Source: CAIWHR01 sp963836265 (GTDB lineage: Bacteria; Pseudomonadota; Gammaproteobacteria; Burkholderiales; Casimicrobiaceae). Taken from it: 64,000 nt of DNA. This document shows positions 7,972-17,246 of the stretch, piece after piece. The notes under the pieces were generated by a model that did not search any database, was not told where the DNA came from, and was given only the letters and a program-made list of their open reading frames with translations. The stretch lies in the NCBI GenBank assembly GCA_963836265.1, contig CAWIIO010000006.1, positions 186,001-250,000 on the forward strand. The letters are read 5' to 3'. The position numbers and the translations under genes were made by a program. The stretch's first letter is position 1; each line of letters begins with the position of its first letter.

Positions 7972-9264
7972 ATGTTTCTGCAATCCATTGCGCGCACGCT
8001 GGCCGGCCTTGCCGTCGCAGTCGTCTCGCTCGCGGCGCTCGCGCAGGCGCCCGTCGAAGTGTCGTTCTATTACCCGGTGGCGGTCGGCGGGCCGATCACG
8101 AAGATCGTCGACGGCCTGGCTGCCGAATTCGAGAAAGAGAACCCGGGAATCAGACTGCGGCCGATCTATTCGGGGAGCTACCAGGAGTCGATCACCAAGG
8201 CGCTGACCGCGGTGAAAAGCGGCGAGCCACCGGTGACGTCGATCCTGCTTTCGACCGACATGTACACGCTGATCGACGAAGAAGCGATCCTCCCCTTCGA
8301 CGGCTTCGTCAAGGCGCCGGAAGACCAAGCCTGGATCAAGAGCTTCTATCCGGCCTTCATGGAGAACAGCCAAACCGGTGGCAAGACCTGGGGCATACCG
8401 TTCCAGCGCTCGACGATCGTGCTGTACTACAACAAGGAGATGTTCAAGGAGGCGGGCCTCGATCCGAACCGCCCGCCCGCGACGTGGAAGGAGCAGGTCG
8501 AGTACGCTCAGAAGCTCACCAAGCGTGACGCGTCGGGCAAGGTGACGCAATGGGGCATCCAGATCCCGTCGTCGGGATTCCCCTACTGGCTCTTCCAGGC
8601 GCTGGCGATCGAGAACGGCGTGAATCTGATGAATGCCGACGGCACCGAAACATATTACGACCGCCCCGAAGTGGTCGAGGCGCTGCGCTACTGGGTCGAT
8701 CTCGTGACCAAGTATAAGGTGCATCCGGAGGGCATCGTCGAGTGGGGCACGACGCCGAAGGATTTCTTCGAGCGCAAGGTGGCGATGATCTGGACGACGA
8801 CCGGCAACCTGACGAACGTGAGAGCCAACGCCAAATTCGATTTCGGTGTGGCGATGCTGCCCGCGGGCAAACGGCGTGGCAGCCCGACCGGCGGTGGCAA
8901 CTTCTACCTGTTCAAGAAGAGCACGCCTGCGCAACAGCAGGCCGCGTTGCGGTTCATCAAGTGGGTGACCAGCCCGCAGCGCGCGGCGCAATGGGGCATC
9001 GATACGGGCTATATTGCCGTGCGCGCCGATGCGTGGGAGACGCCGGCGATGAAGAAGTACGTGGAAGGGTTTCCGGCGGCGGCGGTCGCGCGCGACCAGC
9101 TACCATTCGCCAAGGCCGAGCTGTCGACGCACGACAACCAGCGCGTCACCAAGGCGCTGAACGACGGGTTGCAGGCGGCGCTCACCGGCACCAAAACGCC
9201 CGAGCAGGCGATGAACGATGCGCAGCGCGAGGCGGAGCGGCTGCTGCGGCCGTACAAGAAATAG
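7972..9264 (+). CDS. ugpB: periplasmic substrate-binding protein, UgpB-like
   Basis: Binds the transported solute and delivers it to the permeases. The 430-residue protein has a Sec signal peptide (hydrophobic core TLAGLAVAVVSLAALAQA, likely cleaved after LAQA). The mature part is a family 1 solute-binding protein: EKENPGIRLRPIYSG, WGIPFQRSTIVLYYNKEMF, GGGNFYLFK and WVTSPQRAAQWG are close to UgpB, which binds glycerol-3-phosphate and glycerophosphodiesters. The ATG at 7972 follows a strong GAGGAGAGAGAG ribosome binding site. A different phosphorylated or sugar ligand cannot be excluded. Confidence 0.85.
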   Translation: MFLQSIARTLAGLAVAVVSLAALAQAPVEVSFYYPVAVGGPITKIVDGLAAEFEKENPGIRLRPIYSGSYQESITKALTAVKSGEPPVTSILLSTDMYTLIDEEAILPFDGFVKAPEDQAWIKSFYPAFMENSQTGGKTWGIPFQRSTIVLYYNKEMFKEAGLDPNRPPATWKEQVEYAQKLTKRDASGKVTQWGIQIPSSGFPYWLFQALAIENGVNLMNADGTETYYDRPEVVEALRYWVDLVTKYKVHPEGIVEWGTTPKDFFERKVAMIWTTTGNLTNVRANAKFDFGVAMLPAGKRRGSPTGGGNFYLFKKSTPAQQQAALRFIKWVTSPQRAAQWGIDTGYIAVRADAWETPAMKKYVEGFPAAAVARDQLPFAKAELSTHDNQRVTKALNDGLQAALTGTKTPEQAMNDAQREAERLLRPYKK

Positions 9265-9298
9265 CGCGAAGGACCGGCACTCCGCGTTCCCGGCGCGA

Positions 9299-10174
9299 AT
9301 GACCCGCGTGACGCAATGGCTCTACGGCTGGCTGCTGCTGCTGCCGGCGGCGGCGCTGCTCGCGCTGTTCACCCACTACCCGGCATTCGCCACCCTGTGG
9401 CACGGCTTCCTGTCGACACCGAGGGGCAGCCGACCGGGCGTTTGGGTCGGGCTCGACAACTACCGGCAACTCGTCGACGACCCGATCTTCTGGCAGGCAC
9501 TATCGAACAATCTCTGGTACGCGCTCGGCACGATTCCGCTGTCGATCGCGCTCGCGCTGCTGATGGCCACCTGGGTCAACGGCAGCGTCGCCGGACGCGG
9601 CCTGCTCCGCCTCGCCTACTTCACGCCGACCATGTTGCCGATGATCGCCGTGGCCAACATCTGGCTTTTCTTCTACACCCCCGAGTACGGCCTGCTCGAG
9701 AAGGTGCTCGGGGCGTTCGGCGCGGGCAGTCACAACTGGCTCGGCAGCAAGAGCACGGCGCTCGGATGCCTGATGGTCGTCGCCGTCTGGAAGGAGGCCG
9801 GCTTTTTCATGATCTTCTACCTGGCCGCGCTGCAGTCGATCTCGCCGCATCTCGCCGAGGCCGCGGCAATCGAGGGCGCCTCGCGCTGGCACTTCTTCCG
9901 GCGGGTGACGTTTCCGCTGCTGATGCCCACCACGCTGTTCGTGCTGGTCAACGCGGTGATCAACGCGTTCCGGCTCGTCGACCATGTCGTGGTGATGACG
10001 CGCGGCGGACCGGACAACGCGACGGAGCTCCTCCTCTACTACATTTACGAGATCGGGTTCCGCTTCTGGGATTCGGCCTATGCCGCTGCATTGACGATGG
10101 TGCTGCTGGCGATCCTCGGTCTCGCCGCCCTGGCGCAATTCTGGTTCCTCGAGCGCAAGGTCCATTACCAGTGA
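9299..10174 (+). CDS. ugpA: ABC transporter permease, UgpA-like
   Basis: Inner-membrane permease of 291 residues with about six membrane segments, the first being WLLLLPAAALLALFTHYPAF. The cytoplasmic EAA loop reads EAAAIEGASRWHFFRRVTFPLL, which docks on the ATPase. The start is the ATG at 9299, 34 bp after the binding-protein gene. The last bases overlap the GTG start of the second permease (GTGA at 10171-10174), indicating translational coupling of the two membrane subunits. Confidence 0.88.
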   Translation: MTRVTQWLYGWLLLLPAAALLALFTHYPAFATLWHGFLSTPRGSRPGVWVGLDNYRQLVDDPIFWQALSNNLWYALGTIPLSIALALLMATWVNGSVAGRGLLRLAYFTPTMLPMIAVANIWLFFYTPEYGLLEKVLGAFGAGSHNWLGSKSTALGCLMVVAVWKEAGFFMIFYLAALQSISPHLAEAAAIEGASRWHFFRRVTFPLLMPTTLFVLVNAVINAFRLVDHVVVMTRGGPDNATELLLYYIYEIGFRFWDSAYAAALTMVLLAILGLAALAQFWFLERKVHYQ

Positions 10175-10998
10175 CGCACGTCTACAGAGCTCGCGGCGCC
10201 GTCCGGGGCGTCGAGACCGCCGGCGCGTGGACGCTCGGGCTCCTGTGGCTCCTGCCGCTTGCCTATGCGTTCTGGACGGCTTTTCATCCCACCGAATTCT
10301 CGACCCGCTTCATGCTGACGGCGCCGCTGACGCTCGAGAACTTCGCCAAGGCCTGGGCGGCGGCGCCGTTCGCGCGCTACTTCGTCAACACCGTGCTGCT
10401 GGTCACGATGGTGCTCGCCGCGCAGCTCGTGCTGGTGACCCTCGCCGCCTACGCGTTCGCGCGCTTCGAATTTCCGGGCCGCGGCATCCTGTTCGCGCTG
10501 GTGCTCGTCCAACTGATGGTGATGCCCGACGTGCTGATCGTCGAGAACTACCGGACGATGGTGCTGCTCGGCCTCAACGACACGATCGTCGCGATCGGCC
10601 TTCCCTACATGGCGAGCGCGTTCGGGATCTTCCTGCTCCGACAGACGTTCAAGACGGTGCCGCGCGAGCTCGACGAGGCGGCGCGGGTCGAGGGCTGCGG
10701 CCCGCTCACCGTGCTGTGGAAGGTCTACGTGCCCCTCGCGCGGCCGGTCTACCTCGCCTACGCGCTCGTCAGCGTCAGTTACCATTGGAACAATTTCCTG
10801 TGGCCGCTCATCATCACGAACTCGGTGGAGTCGCGGCCGTTGACCGTCGGACTGCAGGTGTTCTCGGCGACCGACCAGGGAATCGACTGGTCGATCATCA
10901 CCGCGGCGACGCTGCTCACCACCGCACCGTTGCTGATGGCGTTCCTGTTGTTCCAGCGGCAGTTCGTGCAATCGTTCATGAGAGCCGGAATTCGATGA
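10171..10998 (+). CDS. ugpE: ABC transporter permease, UgpE-like
   Basis: Second permease subunit, 275 residues with six predicted membrane helices and the EAA loop ELDEAARVEGCGPLTVLWKVY. Conserved C-terminal features include SVSYHWNNFLWPLIITNS, typical of UgpE and related CUT1 permeases. Translation begins at GTG 10171 overlapping the ugpA stop. The stop overlaps the ATG of the next gene (ATGA at 10995-10998), so all four downstream cistrons appear coupled. Confidence 0.88.
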   Translation: MTHVYRARGAVRGVETAGAWTLGLLWLLPLAYAFWTAFHPTEFSTRFMLTAPLTLENFAKAWAAAPFARYFVNTVLLVTMVLAAQLVLVTLAAYAFARFEFPGRGILFALVLVQLMVMPDVLIVENYRTMVLLGLNDTIVAIGLPYMASAFGIFLLRQTFKTVPRELDEAARVEGCGPLTVLWKVYVPLARPVYLAYALVSVSYHWNNFLWPLIITNSVESRPLTVGLQVFSATDQGIDWSIITAATLLTTAPLLMAFLLFQRQFVQSFMRAGIR

Positions 10999-11852
10999 AG
11001 ATCATCACCTGGAACACGCAATGGTGCTGCGGCATCGACGGCCGCGTCGATCCGGGCCGGATCGTGTCCGAGGCGAAGCGGCTCGCCGACTTCGATGTGC
11101 TGTGCCTGCAGGAAATCGCCGACAATTTTCCCGACCCCCGCCTCGCGGGCAGCGCGGGCGAGGACCAGTTCGCGGCGATCGCGGCGCTGCTTCCCGGCTT
11201 CGTCGCCGTGTCCGGCGTTGCCGTCGACCATCCGGCAGAGGACGGTCGGCGACGGCGTTTCGGCAACATGATTCTCTCGCGGCTGCCGGTCCGCCAGGTG
11301 TTCCGCCACCTTCTTCCGTTCCCCGTCGATCCGGGCGTCAACGGCATGCCGCGGATCGCCCTGGAGGCCGCGCTCGTCGCGCCTTTCGGCGAAGTGCGCG
11401 TGATCACCACGCATCTCGAGTGGTACTCGAAAAAACAGCGCACGGCGCAAGTCGAAGCGCTGCGCTCGATTCACGCCGATGGCAACGCGCACGCGCGGTT
11501 CGGTTCGATCACCGATACGTCGGGAGGTCCCTTTCACACGCATCTGCGCCCGGGTTCGACGATCTTCACCGGCGATTTCAATCTCGAGCCCGTCGATCCG
11601 CTGCACGCGAAGATGAAGGCGCCTTTCGCGGACGGCACCCCTGCATTGGTCGACGCGTGGGAGCGGGTGCATCCCGGCGTCCCGCATCCGACCACCTTCT
11701 GCCTGTACATGAAGATGGAACCGGGCGGCCCCGAGCTCCACTGCGACTTCTTCTTCGTGAGCGAGGACCTGGCGTCGCGGCTCCAGTCGATCCGCGTCGA
11801 CCCGCACACGCAGGCGTCCGACCACCAGCCGGTGATCCTGGAGCTGGCTTAG
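10995..11852 (+). CDS. endonuclease/exonuclease/phosphatase-fold hydrolase
   Basis: A 285-residue metal-dependent hydrolase of the EEP fold (DNase I/Ape1/sphingomyelinase superfamily). Motifs are WNTQWCCG with the metal-proximal Asn, VLCLQEI with the metal-binding Glu, THLEW, GDFNLEPVDP with catalytic Asp and Asn, and SDHQPVILEL with the C-terminal Asp-His. There is no signal peptide, so it is probably cytoplasmic. Its start overlaps the ugpE stop. In E. coli the matching position is held by ugpQ, a glycerophosphodiester phosphodiesterase of a different fold, so this enzyme may split imported phosphodiesters. That role is inferred from context only. Confidence 0.75.
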   Translation: MKIITWNTQWCCGIDGRVDPGRIVSEAKRLADFDVLCLQEIADNFPDPRLAGSAGEDQFAAIAALLPGFVAVSGVAVDHPAEDGRRRRFGNMILSRLPVRQVFRHLLPFPVDPGVNGMPRIALEAALVAPFGEVRVITTHLEWYSKKQRTAQVEALRSIHADGNAHARFGSITDTSGGPFHTHLRPGSTIFTGDFNLEPVDPLHAKMKAPFADGTPALVDAWERVHPGVPHPTTFCLYMKMEPGGPELHCDFFFVSEDLASRLQSIRVDPHTQASDHQPVILELA

Positions 11853-11873
11853 GGGGCCGGCGCGGGTTCGGGT

Positions 11874-12902
11874 TCAGTCACCGGGCGGGCGACCCCGCAG
11901 CGTCCACCAGAGCCGGCGCAGCGGCAGCGTGAGCCACCAGCGCAGGCTCGCCCGCCGTTCGAGCTCGCTGCGGTGGCGCTCGACCTCCGCGGCGAGCCGC
12001 GCCCGCTCCGCGGCGTCGTGGGCGAGCGCCACGGCGGCGGCCCCGGCCTCGCGGATCGAGTCGGTCAGGCGCTCCGTGAGCGTGGCCGTTTCCCGCGCCA
12101 GCGCAGCGCTTTGCTTCTGGACCGCCTCGATTGCGCGGGTGACGCTCTCGTAGTCGCGATAGACGCATTCGTCGCGATCGGCGAGGACGGAGAGCTTCGG
12201 CGCGACGCGGGCTATGGATGCGGCGCTATTGCTTGCGACGACGATGAAATACAGAGGGCGCGTGTGCCCCGGCACCGGGGTGTCCGTGGAGGCCTCCGAC
12301 ACTTCGAAGATCTCGGCGCCGGCCAGGCCCGCTTCGGGCCACACGACGGAAAAGAAACCGGGACGCTGCCCGTACCACAACGCATGCGCGAAGCGCGGCG
12401 CCAGCAGCGCGGAAAGCTCGTCGCGATAGAGCTCGCGGAGATGGAAGGTATTGACGAAGCCGCGCTTGTCCGCGTATTCGAGCTTGTTGGGACAGGACAG
12501 GACGAAGAGTCCGCCGTCTCGCAGCACGCGGCGCGCCTCGTCGAGAAAGGCGTCCTGCGCGACCACGTGCTCGATCGTCTCGAACGACACGACGACATCG
12601 AACGACGCGTCGGCGAATGGCAACGCCGCGCAGTCGGCTTCGCGGAATTCGAGATTCGCCTGCGCCGCGTAACGTGCGCGCGCGTGCCCGATCGCGGCGG
12701 GTGCGATGTCCGCACCCACGACGCGCGCGGCGCTCCGGGCAAGAAGCGCGCTGCCATAACCCTCGCCGCATGCGACGTCGAGCACCTCGCGTCCGGCAAC
12801 GAGCGGCGCGGCGAACAGGTAGCGATGCCAGTGCTCGTACCAGATCTCGCCGGCGGCGCCGGGAACGAAACGCTCGCCGGTGAATTCGAGTTCGTCGTTC
12901 AT
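11874..12902 (-). CDS. SAM-dependent methyltransferase with C-terminal coiled coil
   Basis: A 342-residue protein. Residues 1-180 form a class I methyltransferase: FTGERFVPG at the N-terminus, motif I VLDVACGEGYGSALL near residues 40-54, acidic VVGADIAP, and VVSFETIEHV. From about residue 235 the sequence is rich in Ala, Glu and Arg with heptad-like spacing and probably forms a coiled coil, ending in the basic amphipathic SLRWWLTLPLRRLWW. Such proteins occur in O-antigen and capsule clusters. It faces three glycosyltransferase genes across a 280-bp gap; its substrate is unknown. Confidence 0.7.
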   Translation of the reverse strand: MNDELEFTGERFVPGAAGEIWYEHWHRYLFAAPLVAGREVLDVACGEGYGSALLARSAARVVGADIAPAAIGHARARYAAQANLEFREADCAALPFADASFDVVVSFETIEHVVAQDAFLDEARRVLRDGGLFVLSCPNKLEYADKRGFVNTFHLRELYRDELSALLAPRFAHALWYGQRPGFFSVVWPEAGLAGAEIFEVSEASTDTPVPGHTRPLYFIVVASNSAASIARVAPKLSVLADRDECVYRDYESVTRAIEAVQKQSAALARETATLTERLTDSIREAGAAAVALAHDAAERARLAAEVERHRSELERRASLRWWLTLPLRRLWWTLRGRPPGD

Positions 12903-12911
12903 GGCGGAGAA

Positions 12912-12934
12912 GGGTCGCCACGCGGTGGCGACCC
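12912..12934. promoter_or_regulatory. perfect inverted repeat in methyltransferase leader
   Basis: GGGTCGCCAC (12912-12921) and GTGGCGACCC (12925-12934) form a perfect 10-bp inverted repeat with a 3-base spacer. It lies 10 bp upstream of the ATG of the reverse-strand methyltransferase. A TAGAAT on the reverse strand at 12943-12938 could be its -10 box, which would put the repeat at the start of the transcript, either as an operator or as an mRNA hairpin near the ribosome binding site. The rest of the 12903-13182 gap shows nothing else convincing apart from a forward TAGAAT near 13026. Confidence 0.4.
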
Positions 12935-13182
12935 GTAATTCTACGCGTGGACGTCCGCCCGCCCGGCAGCGGGAGGTTGCTGACCAGCGGCGGGACCGTG
13001 GGAGGCGGCAGCGTCACCCCGCCTGCTAGAATAGCAACCCGGGCCGGCGTCGGCAGACGCCGCGCCATCGGCTTCGGCCCCTCCCCGCGCGAAAGTCCCT
13101 CATTTCATTCGACAAGACGGGCGCACCGGCATGAGATCCCGGCCGAGCCGCTAGCGGCGCCCCTTGTCGGCGCCATCCACCG

Positions 13183-14808
13183 ATGAGCGAAAACACGGAC
13201 CAAGCGCTTCGTTACGGCATCGACCGTCTGGTCACCCGGGGCAAGCGCCTGTTCGGCTGGGGCTGGGCCGCGCATCCGGCGCGCGCGATCGAAGCGATCA
13301 CGCTCTCGTGCAAGGGCAACGGATGGGAAGCGCAGCTGCCGGTCAATCACGGTCTCGCCCGCGACGACGTGGGGAAGGCGTTTCCAGAGCTCGTCAATGG
13401 CAGATCGTCGGGCTTCGTCGTGACCGGATATCTTCCGCAGGTTCCGGCGCGCGAGCTCATGCTGGAGCTTGCATTCGACGATGGCGCCACGACGTGCGTC
13501 GACGTGACCCGTGCGATGGAAACGCGGTCGACGAGCCACCGCAAGCTTCGTGAGCTGCGCTGGCTTGCGCGGGCGGTCCTGCGCCGGATGCGGCAGGGGG
13601 ATTTTGGCGGCATCCTCCGCCGGGCGAAATCGCAGAACTACGGCGCCCCCTCGCTCGATTCGCTCAACATCGTCGCGAACCTGCTGCCCCGATTGAAGGC
13701 GAGCCGTGCCGTGTCGCTCGTGTTCGACCACAGCATGGGGGGCGGCGCGAACATCTACCGCCAGGCCGTCATCGACGAACGGCTAGCGGCGGGGAAGACG
13801 GTGCTGCTGTGCACGTACAACCTTCCCACGCTCGACTACCGCCTCCATCTCTGCGCGCCCGGCGGCGAGGAACAGATCTTCCGGATCTCGTCGTTCGCCG
13901 TCCTCGAGCGGATTCTCGACAAGGCGCCGGTCGACGAACTGTTCCTCAACAGCCCGGTCTCGTTCGACGAGCCGCTGCTGTTCGCCGAATGGCTGGCCAC
14001 GATGCGCGCGCTGCACCCGAAGGCGCGCCTCGTCGTCGCCGCGCATGACTACATTTCCGTCTGCCCGTCGTTCGTCCTGTTGAACGCCGAGGGTCGCTAC
14101 TGCGGGATTCCCGAGATTTCCGAATGCACGGCGTGCCTGAAGCGCCATCGGGCGAGCTACCTGACCCTGTCGCCGCCCACCGAAATCGGCCCGTGGCGGG
14201 CGCTGTGGGGGCGCTGCCTCGCGGCCGCGGACGAGGTTCGGTGCTTCTCCGAATCGACGCGGCGACTGCTGCTGCGGGCCTATCCACGCCTCGACACCGG
14301 GCGCATCAGCGTCGTGCCCCACCGTGTCGACTACGTGCCCGCGCGGTTGCCGAAGGTCGATCATGGTGCGGCGCTCGTCGTGGGGATCATCGGTCACATC
14401 AGTGCGCAAAAGGGGGCGCTGATCGTGAGGGAGATCGTGGTTGAGATCGAGCGCGAGCGCCGTGACATCCGCGTGGTCGTGCTCGGGACCCTCGACGCCG
14501 CGCGCGACTCGTCGAGGCTCGTCGTCACCGGCAACTACCGGCGGCAAGACCTCCCGCGCCTGATCGAGGCGCACCGCATCAACATGTTTTTCTTCCCGTC
14601 GATCTGTCCGGAGACGTTTTCCTACGTCATCGAAGAGATGATGCTGCTGGGCTTGCCGATCGTGGCGTTCGATCTTGGCGCTCCGGGCGAGCGGTTGCGG
14701 AACTACGCGCCAGCGAGGCTCTGCGGCGAGGTCACCGCGCGGGCCGCGCTTGCCGCTCTCGTCGATTATCACGAGCAACTGGCGGCCACGCAGGCGACGC
14801 CGGCGTAG
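13183..14808 (+). CDS. glycosyltransferase, GT4-like
   Basis: A 541-residue protein. The first 130 or so residues (WGWAAHPARAIEAITLSCKG and onward) form a domain I do not recognise. The rest resembles a GT-B glycosyltransferase: an N-terminal Rossmann half with LVFDHSMGGGANIYRQ, then the donor half with VGIIGHISAQKGALI near residue 400 and IEEMMLLGLPIVAFDLGAPG near residue 485, the acidic and Gly-rich nucleotide-sugar site of GT4 enzymes. Cys pairs in the middle (YCGIPEISECTAC) may bind metal. It is the first of three glycosyltransferase genes in one direction. Donor and acceptor are unknown. Confidence 0.7.
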   Translation: MSENTDQALRYGIDRLVTRGKRLFGWGWAAHPARAIEAITLSCKGNGWEAQLPVNHGLARDDVGKAFPELVNGRSSGFVVTGYLPQVPARELMLELAFDDGATTCVDVTRAMETRSTSHRKLRELRWLARAVLRRMRQGDFGGILRRAKSQNYGAPSLDSLNIVANLLPRLKASRAVSLVFDHSMGGGANIYRQAVIDERLAAGKTVLLCTYNLPTLDYRLHLCAPGGEEQIFRISSFAVLERILDKAPVDELFLNSPVSFDEPLLFAEWLATMRALHPKARLVVAAHDYISVCPSFVLLNAEGRYCGIPEISECTACLKRHRASYLTLSPPTEIGPWRALWGRCLAAADEVRCFSESTRRLLLRAYPRLDTGRISVVPHRVDYVPARLPKVDHGAALVVGIIGHISAQKGALIVREIVVEIERERRDIRVVVLGTLDAARDSSRLVVTGNYRRQDLPRLIEAHRINMFFFPSICPETFSYVIEEMMLLGLPIVAFDLGAPGERLRNYAPARLCGEVTARAALAALVDYHEQLAATQATPA

Positions 14809-14836
14809 AACCGGCCCCGTCCGTCAACGGTTCCCG

Positions 14837-16081
14837 ATGCCCGAGGCGTTGCACGTCTTCACCAGCGCGGCGGTCAACTACCTGCCGAAGGTCCGCATCT
14901 TGTGCCGGTCGCTGAAGGAGCACCATCCGGAGGCCGTTGTTCACCTTGCGCTCGCCGACCTGCGCCCGGCGTGGCTCGGCACCCGAGACGAGCCCTTCGA
15001 TCGCGTCGTCGATGTGAGCGAGCTCGCCATTCCGAATTGGCGAGCGTGGAGCTTCACCCACGACGTCATCGAGCTTTCGACCGCGATCAAGCCCTTTGCG
15101 CTCAAGCAGCTGCTGCGTCTGCCGGATGCGGGAACGGTCCTGTATTTCGATCCCGACATGGTGCTGTTTTCGAGAGTCGACGACATCCTCTCGACGTTGA
15201 TGGGCGCCAGCATTGCGCTGACGCCGCATCAGGTCGAGCCGGAGCGCACGCTGGAGGCGATCCTCGACAACGAGGTCGCAAGTCTCAAGCACGGCATCTT
15301 CAACCTGGGATTCATCGGCGTCCGCAACACCGACGAGGGACGGAGGTTCACCGAGTGGTGGGCGGACCGCGTCTATCGCCTTTGCCGGGCGGACGTGGAA
15401 AACGGACTCTTCACCGATCAGAAGTGGATCAATTTCGCACCCGTGTACTTCGACGGCGTGGCGATCGTCAAATCGGCGCGCCACAACGTCGCGACCTGGA
15501 ACCTCACGACGCGCCGCGTGACCGGAAGCTTCGAATCGGGGTTCCAAGTCGACGGCGAGCCGCTCTCCTTCTATCATTTCACAGGATTCGACAGCGGTGC
15601 CCATCGGATCATGGCGGTGAAGAACGCGGCGACAAGTCCACCGGTGCAACGCCTGATCGCATGGTACGAGCGCGAGATCGCCGTTGGCGAGGGCGATCCC
15701 GTCAGCCAATGGCCGTGGGCGTTCGGACGTTTCTCCGACGGCACCGCGATCGCCGCCGCCCACCGATTCCTGTACCGCGAGCACCCCGACCTCCAGGCGG
15801 CGTTCCCCGACCCCTATGACGCCGCCCCCGACAAGGCGACCTTTCTCCGCTGGTGCAATACGGAGGGAAGGTTGCGCTTTCCCGAGCTCTTGTCCGCCAA
15901 GGGATTGCATTCGCCGCCCCGGGTGCCGATCCGCGGGGCCGTTTCGCCCGGCGCTGCGCTCCGACTGCTGTGGCTGATCCTCTCGCCCAGGAGCGGCAAG
16001 GCTTTGCGGGCCAAGGTCCTGGACATCCTGCGCAGCGAAGGATTCGGTGGCGTCGCGCGGCGACTGCATCCTCCGCGGTAG
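14837..16081 (+). CDS. glycosyltransferase, GT-A fold (DPD motif)
   Basis: A 414-residue protein with a GT-A nucleotide-diphospho-sugar transferase core. It opens with LHVFTSAAVNYLPKVRILCRSL, has an N-terminal strand VHLALADLRP, and a DxD motif in VLYFDPDMVLF near residue 105. This resembles GT8-like or DUF-type transferases seen in polysaccharide clusters. The C-terminal part (HNVATWNLTTRRV, YHFTGFDSG) is conserved in that group. The ATG at 14837 lies 28 bp after the preceding gene. Product sugar unknown. Confidence 0.68.
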   Translation: MPEALHVFTSAAVNYLPKVRILCRSLKEHHPEAVVHLALADLRPAWLGTRDEPFDRVVDVSELAIPNWRAWSFTHDVIELSTAIKPFALKQLLRLPDAGTVLYFDPDMVLFSRVDDILSTLMGASIALTPHQVEPERTLEAILDNEVASLKHGIFNLGFIGVRNTDEGRRFTEWWADRVYRLCRADVENGLFTDQKWINFAPVYFDGVAIVKSARHNVATWNLTTRRVTGSFESGFQVDGEPLSFYHFTGFDSGAHRIMAVKNAATSPPVQRLIAWYEREIAVGEGDPVSQWPWAFGRFSDGTAIAAAHRFLYREHPDLQAAFPDPYDAAPDKATFLRWCNTEGRLRFPELLSAKGLHSPPRVPIRGAVSPGAALRLLWLILSPRSGKALRAKVLDILRSEGFGGVARRLHPPR

Positions 16082-16090
16082 GCGATTCTC

Positions 16091-17227
16091 GTGATCGACG
16101 TCATCATTCCCGTCTACAAAGGCGCGCGCGAGACTCGCCGCTGCATCGACAGCGTGCTCGGCAGCGCGCAACGCGAGCCCTTCGATGTCCTCGTCGTGGA
16201 CGACGCGAGTCCCGATGCCGACATCGCCGCCTACGTGAACGGGCTTGCCGCCGCGGGACGCATCACGCTGGCGCGCAATGAAAGCAACGCGGGATTCGTC
16301 CGGTCCGTCAACCGGGGAATGTCGATACACGCGGATCGTGACGTCGTGCTGCTCAACAGCGATACCGAGGTTGCGAACGATTGGCTCGATCGGTTGCACA
16401 GGAGCGCATCGAGCGGGCCGGACATCGGCACCGCGACGCCCTTTTCGAACAATGCGACGATCTGCACGTATCCGTTCCCGGGTTGGACGGGCGGGATGCC
16501 CGGAACGCTGGGGCTCGCCGCGCTCGATCGCCTGTTCGCGGTCGCCAACGCGCGGAAAACCGTGGAGCTGCCGACGGCGGTCGGGTCCTGCATGTACATT
16601 CGGCGCGCGTGCCTCGAGAAAGTTGGCGCCTTCGACGCCGAGCGCTTCGGCCGCGGCTACGGCGAGGAGAACGACTTCTGCCTGCGCGCGGCGAGGACGG
16701 GCTGGCGCCACGTGCTCGCCGGCGACGTGTTCATCTTTCACGAGGGCGCTGTCAGTTTTTCCGGCGAGCGTCGCGAGCTCGCGGCCGCCGCCGAGCAGGC
16801 GCTCCTCGAAGCCCATCCGGACTATTTGCGCCTGGTGCGCGAATTCATGCTGCGTGATCCAGCGGGCGCGTTGCGTGATGCAGTCGACGTCGCGCGAATT
16901 GCGCTCGGTGCGGATGAGGCAACCGAGGTGCTGGTCGAACGAACCGCGGAGCGGGGGCAGCTTGTCGCGCGGCTTGCCGAAGTCGAGGCATTGGCGGACG
17001 AACGCGCGGCGGCCATTGCGAAGCTCGGCGGCGGCCTCGCCCGCGCGGAAGCGCTGGTGGCGGAACGCACTGCAGCGGTTCGTGAGCGTAACGACGAGAT
17101 CGCCAAGTTGCGCACCGGGCTTGCGCATGCCGAAGCGCTCGCGTTCGAGCGCTACGGGGAACTCGCTCGCATTCACCGCTCATGGCTGTGGCGCTGCGCG
17201 GCGCCGTTTTTCCGATCCAAGTCCTGA
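16091..17227 (+). CDS. glycosyltransferase family 2 protein with coiled-coil tail
   Basis: A 378-residue protein. Residues 1-240 are a GT2 domain: VIIPVYKGARETRRCIDSVL, VVDDASPDADI, the DxD-like VLLNSDTEVANDWL, and the catalytic-base region FGRGYGEENDFCLRA. Residues about 265-360 hold two similar heptad-rich stretches (LARAEALVAERTAAV and LAHAEALAFERYGEL), likely a coiled coil, and the end is basic and Trp-containing. The tail recalls that of the methyltransferase at 11.9-12.9 kb, perhaps a shared tethering feature. Translation starts at GTG 16091, nine bases after the preceding stop. Confidence 0.75.
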   Translation: MIDVIIPVYKGARETRRCIDSVLGSAQREPFDVLVVDDASPDADIAAYVNGLAAAGRITLARNESNAGFVRSVNRGMSIHADRDVVLLNSDTEVANDWLDRLHRSASSGPDIGTATPFSNNATICTYPFPGWTGGMPGTLGLAALDRLFAVANARKTVELPTAVGSCMYIRRACLEKVGAFDAERFGRGYGEENDFCLRAARTGWRHVLAGDVFIFHEGAVSFSGERRELAAAAEQALLEAHPDYLRLVREFMLRDPAGALRDAVDVARIALGADEATEVLVERTAERGQLVARLAEVEALADERAAAIAKLGGGLARAEALVAERTAAVRERNDEIAKLRTGLAHAEALAFERYGELARIHRSWLWRCAAPFFRSKS

Positions 17228-17246
17228 TCCGTTCGGGCAATGCGCC

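Noticed and set aside
14732..17176. An 814-codon reverse frame under the glycosyltransferases
   Set aside because: Antisense to three forward genes with catalytic motifs; composition is not protein-like.
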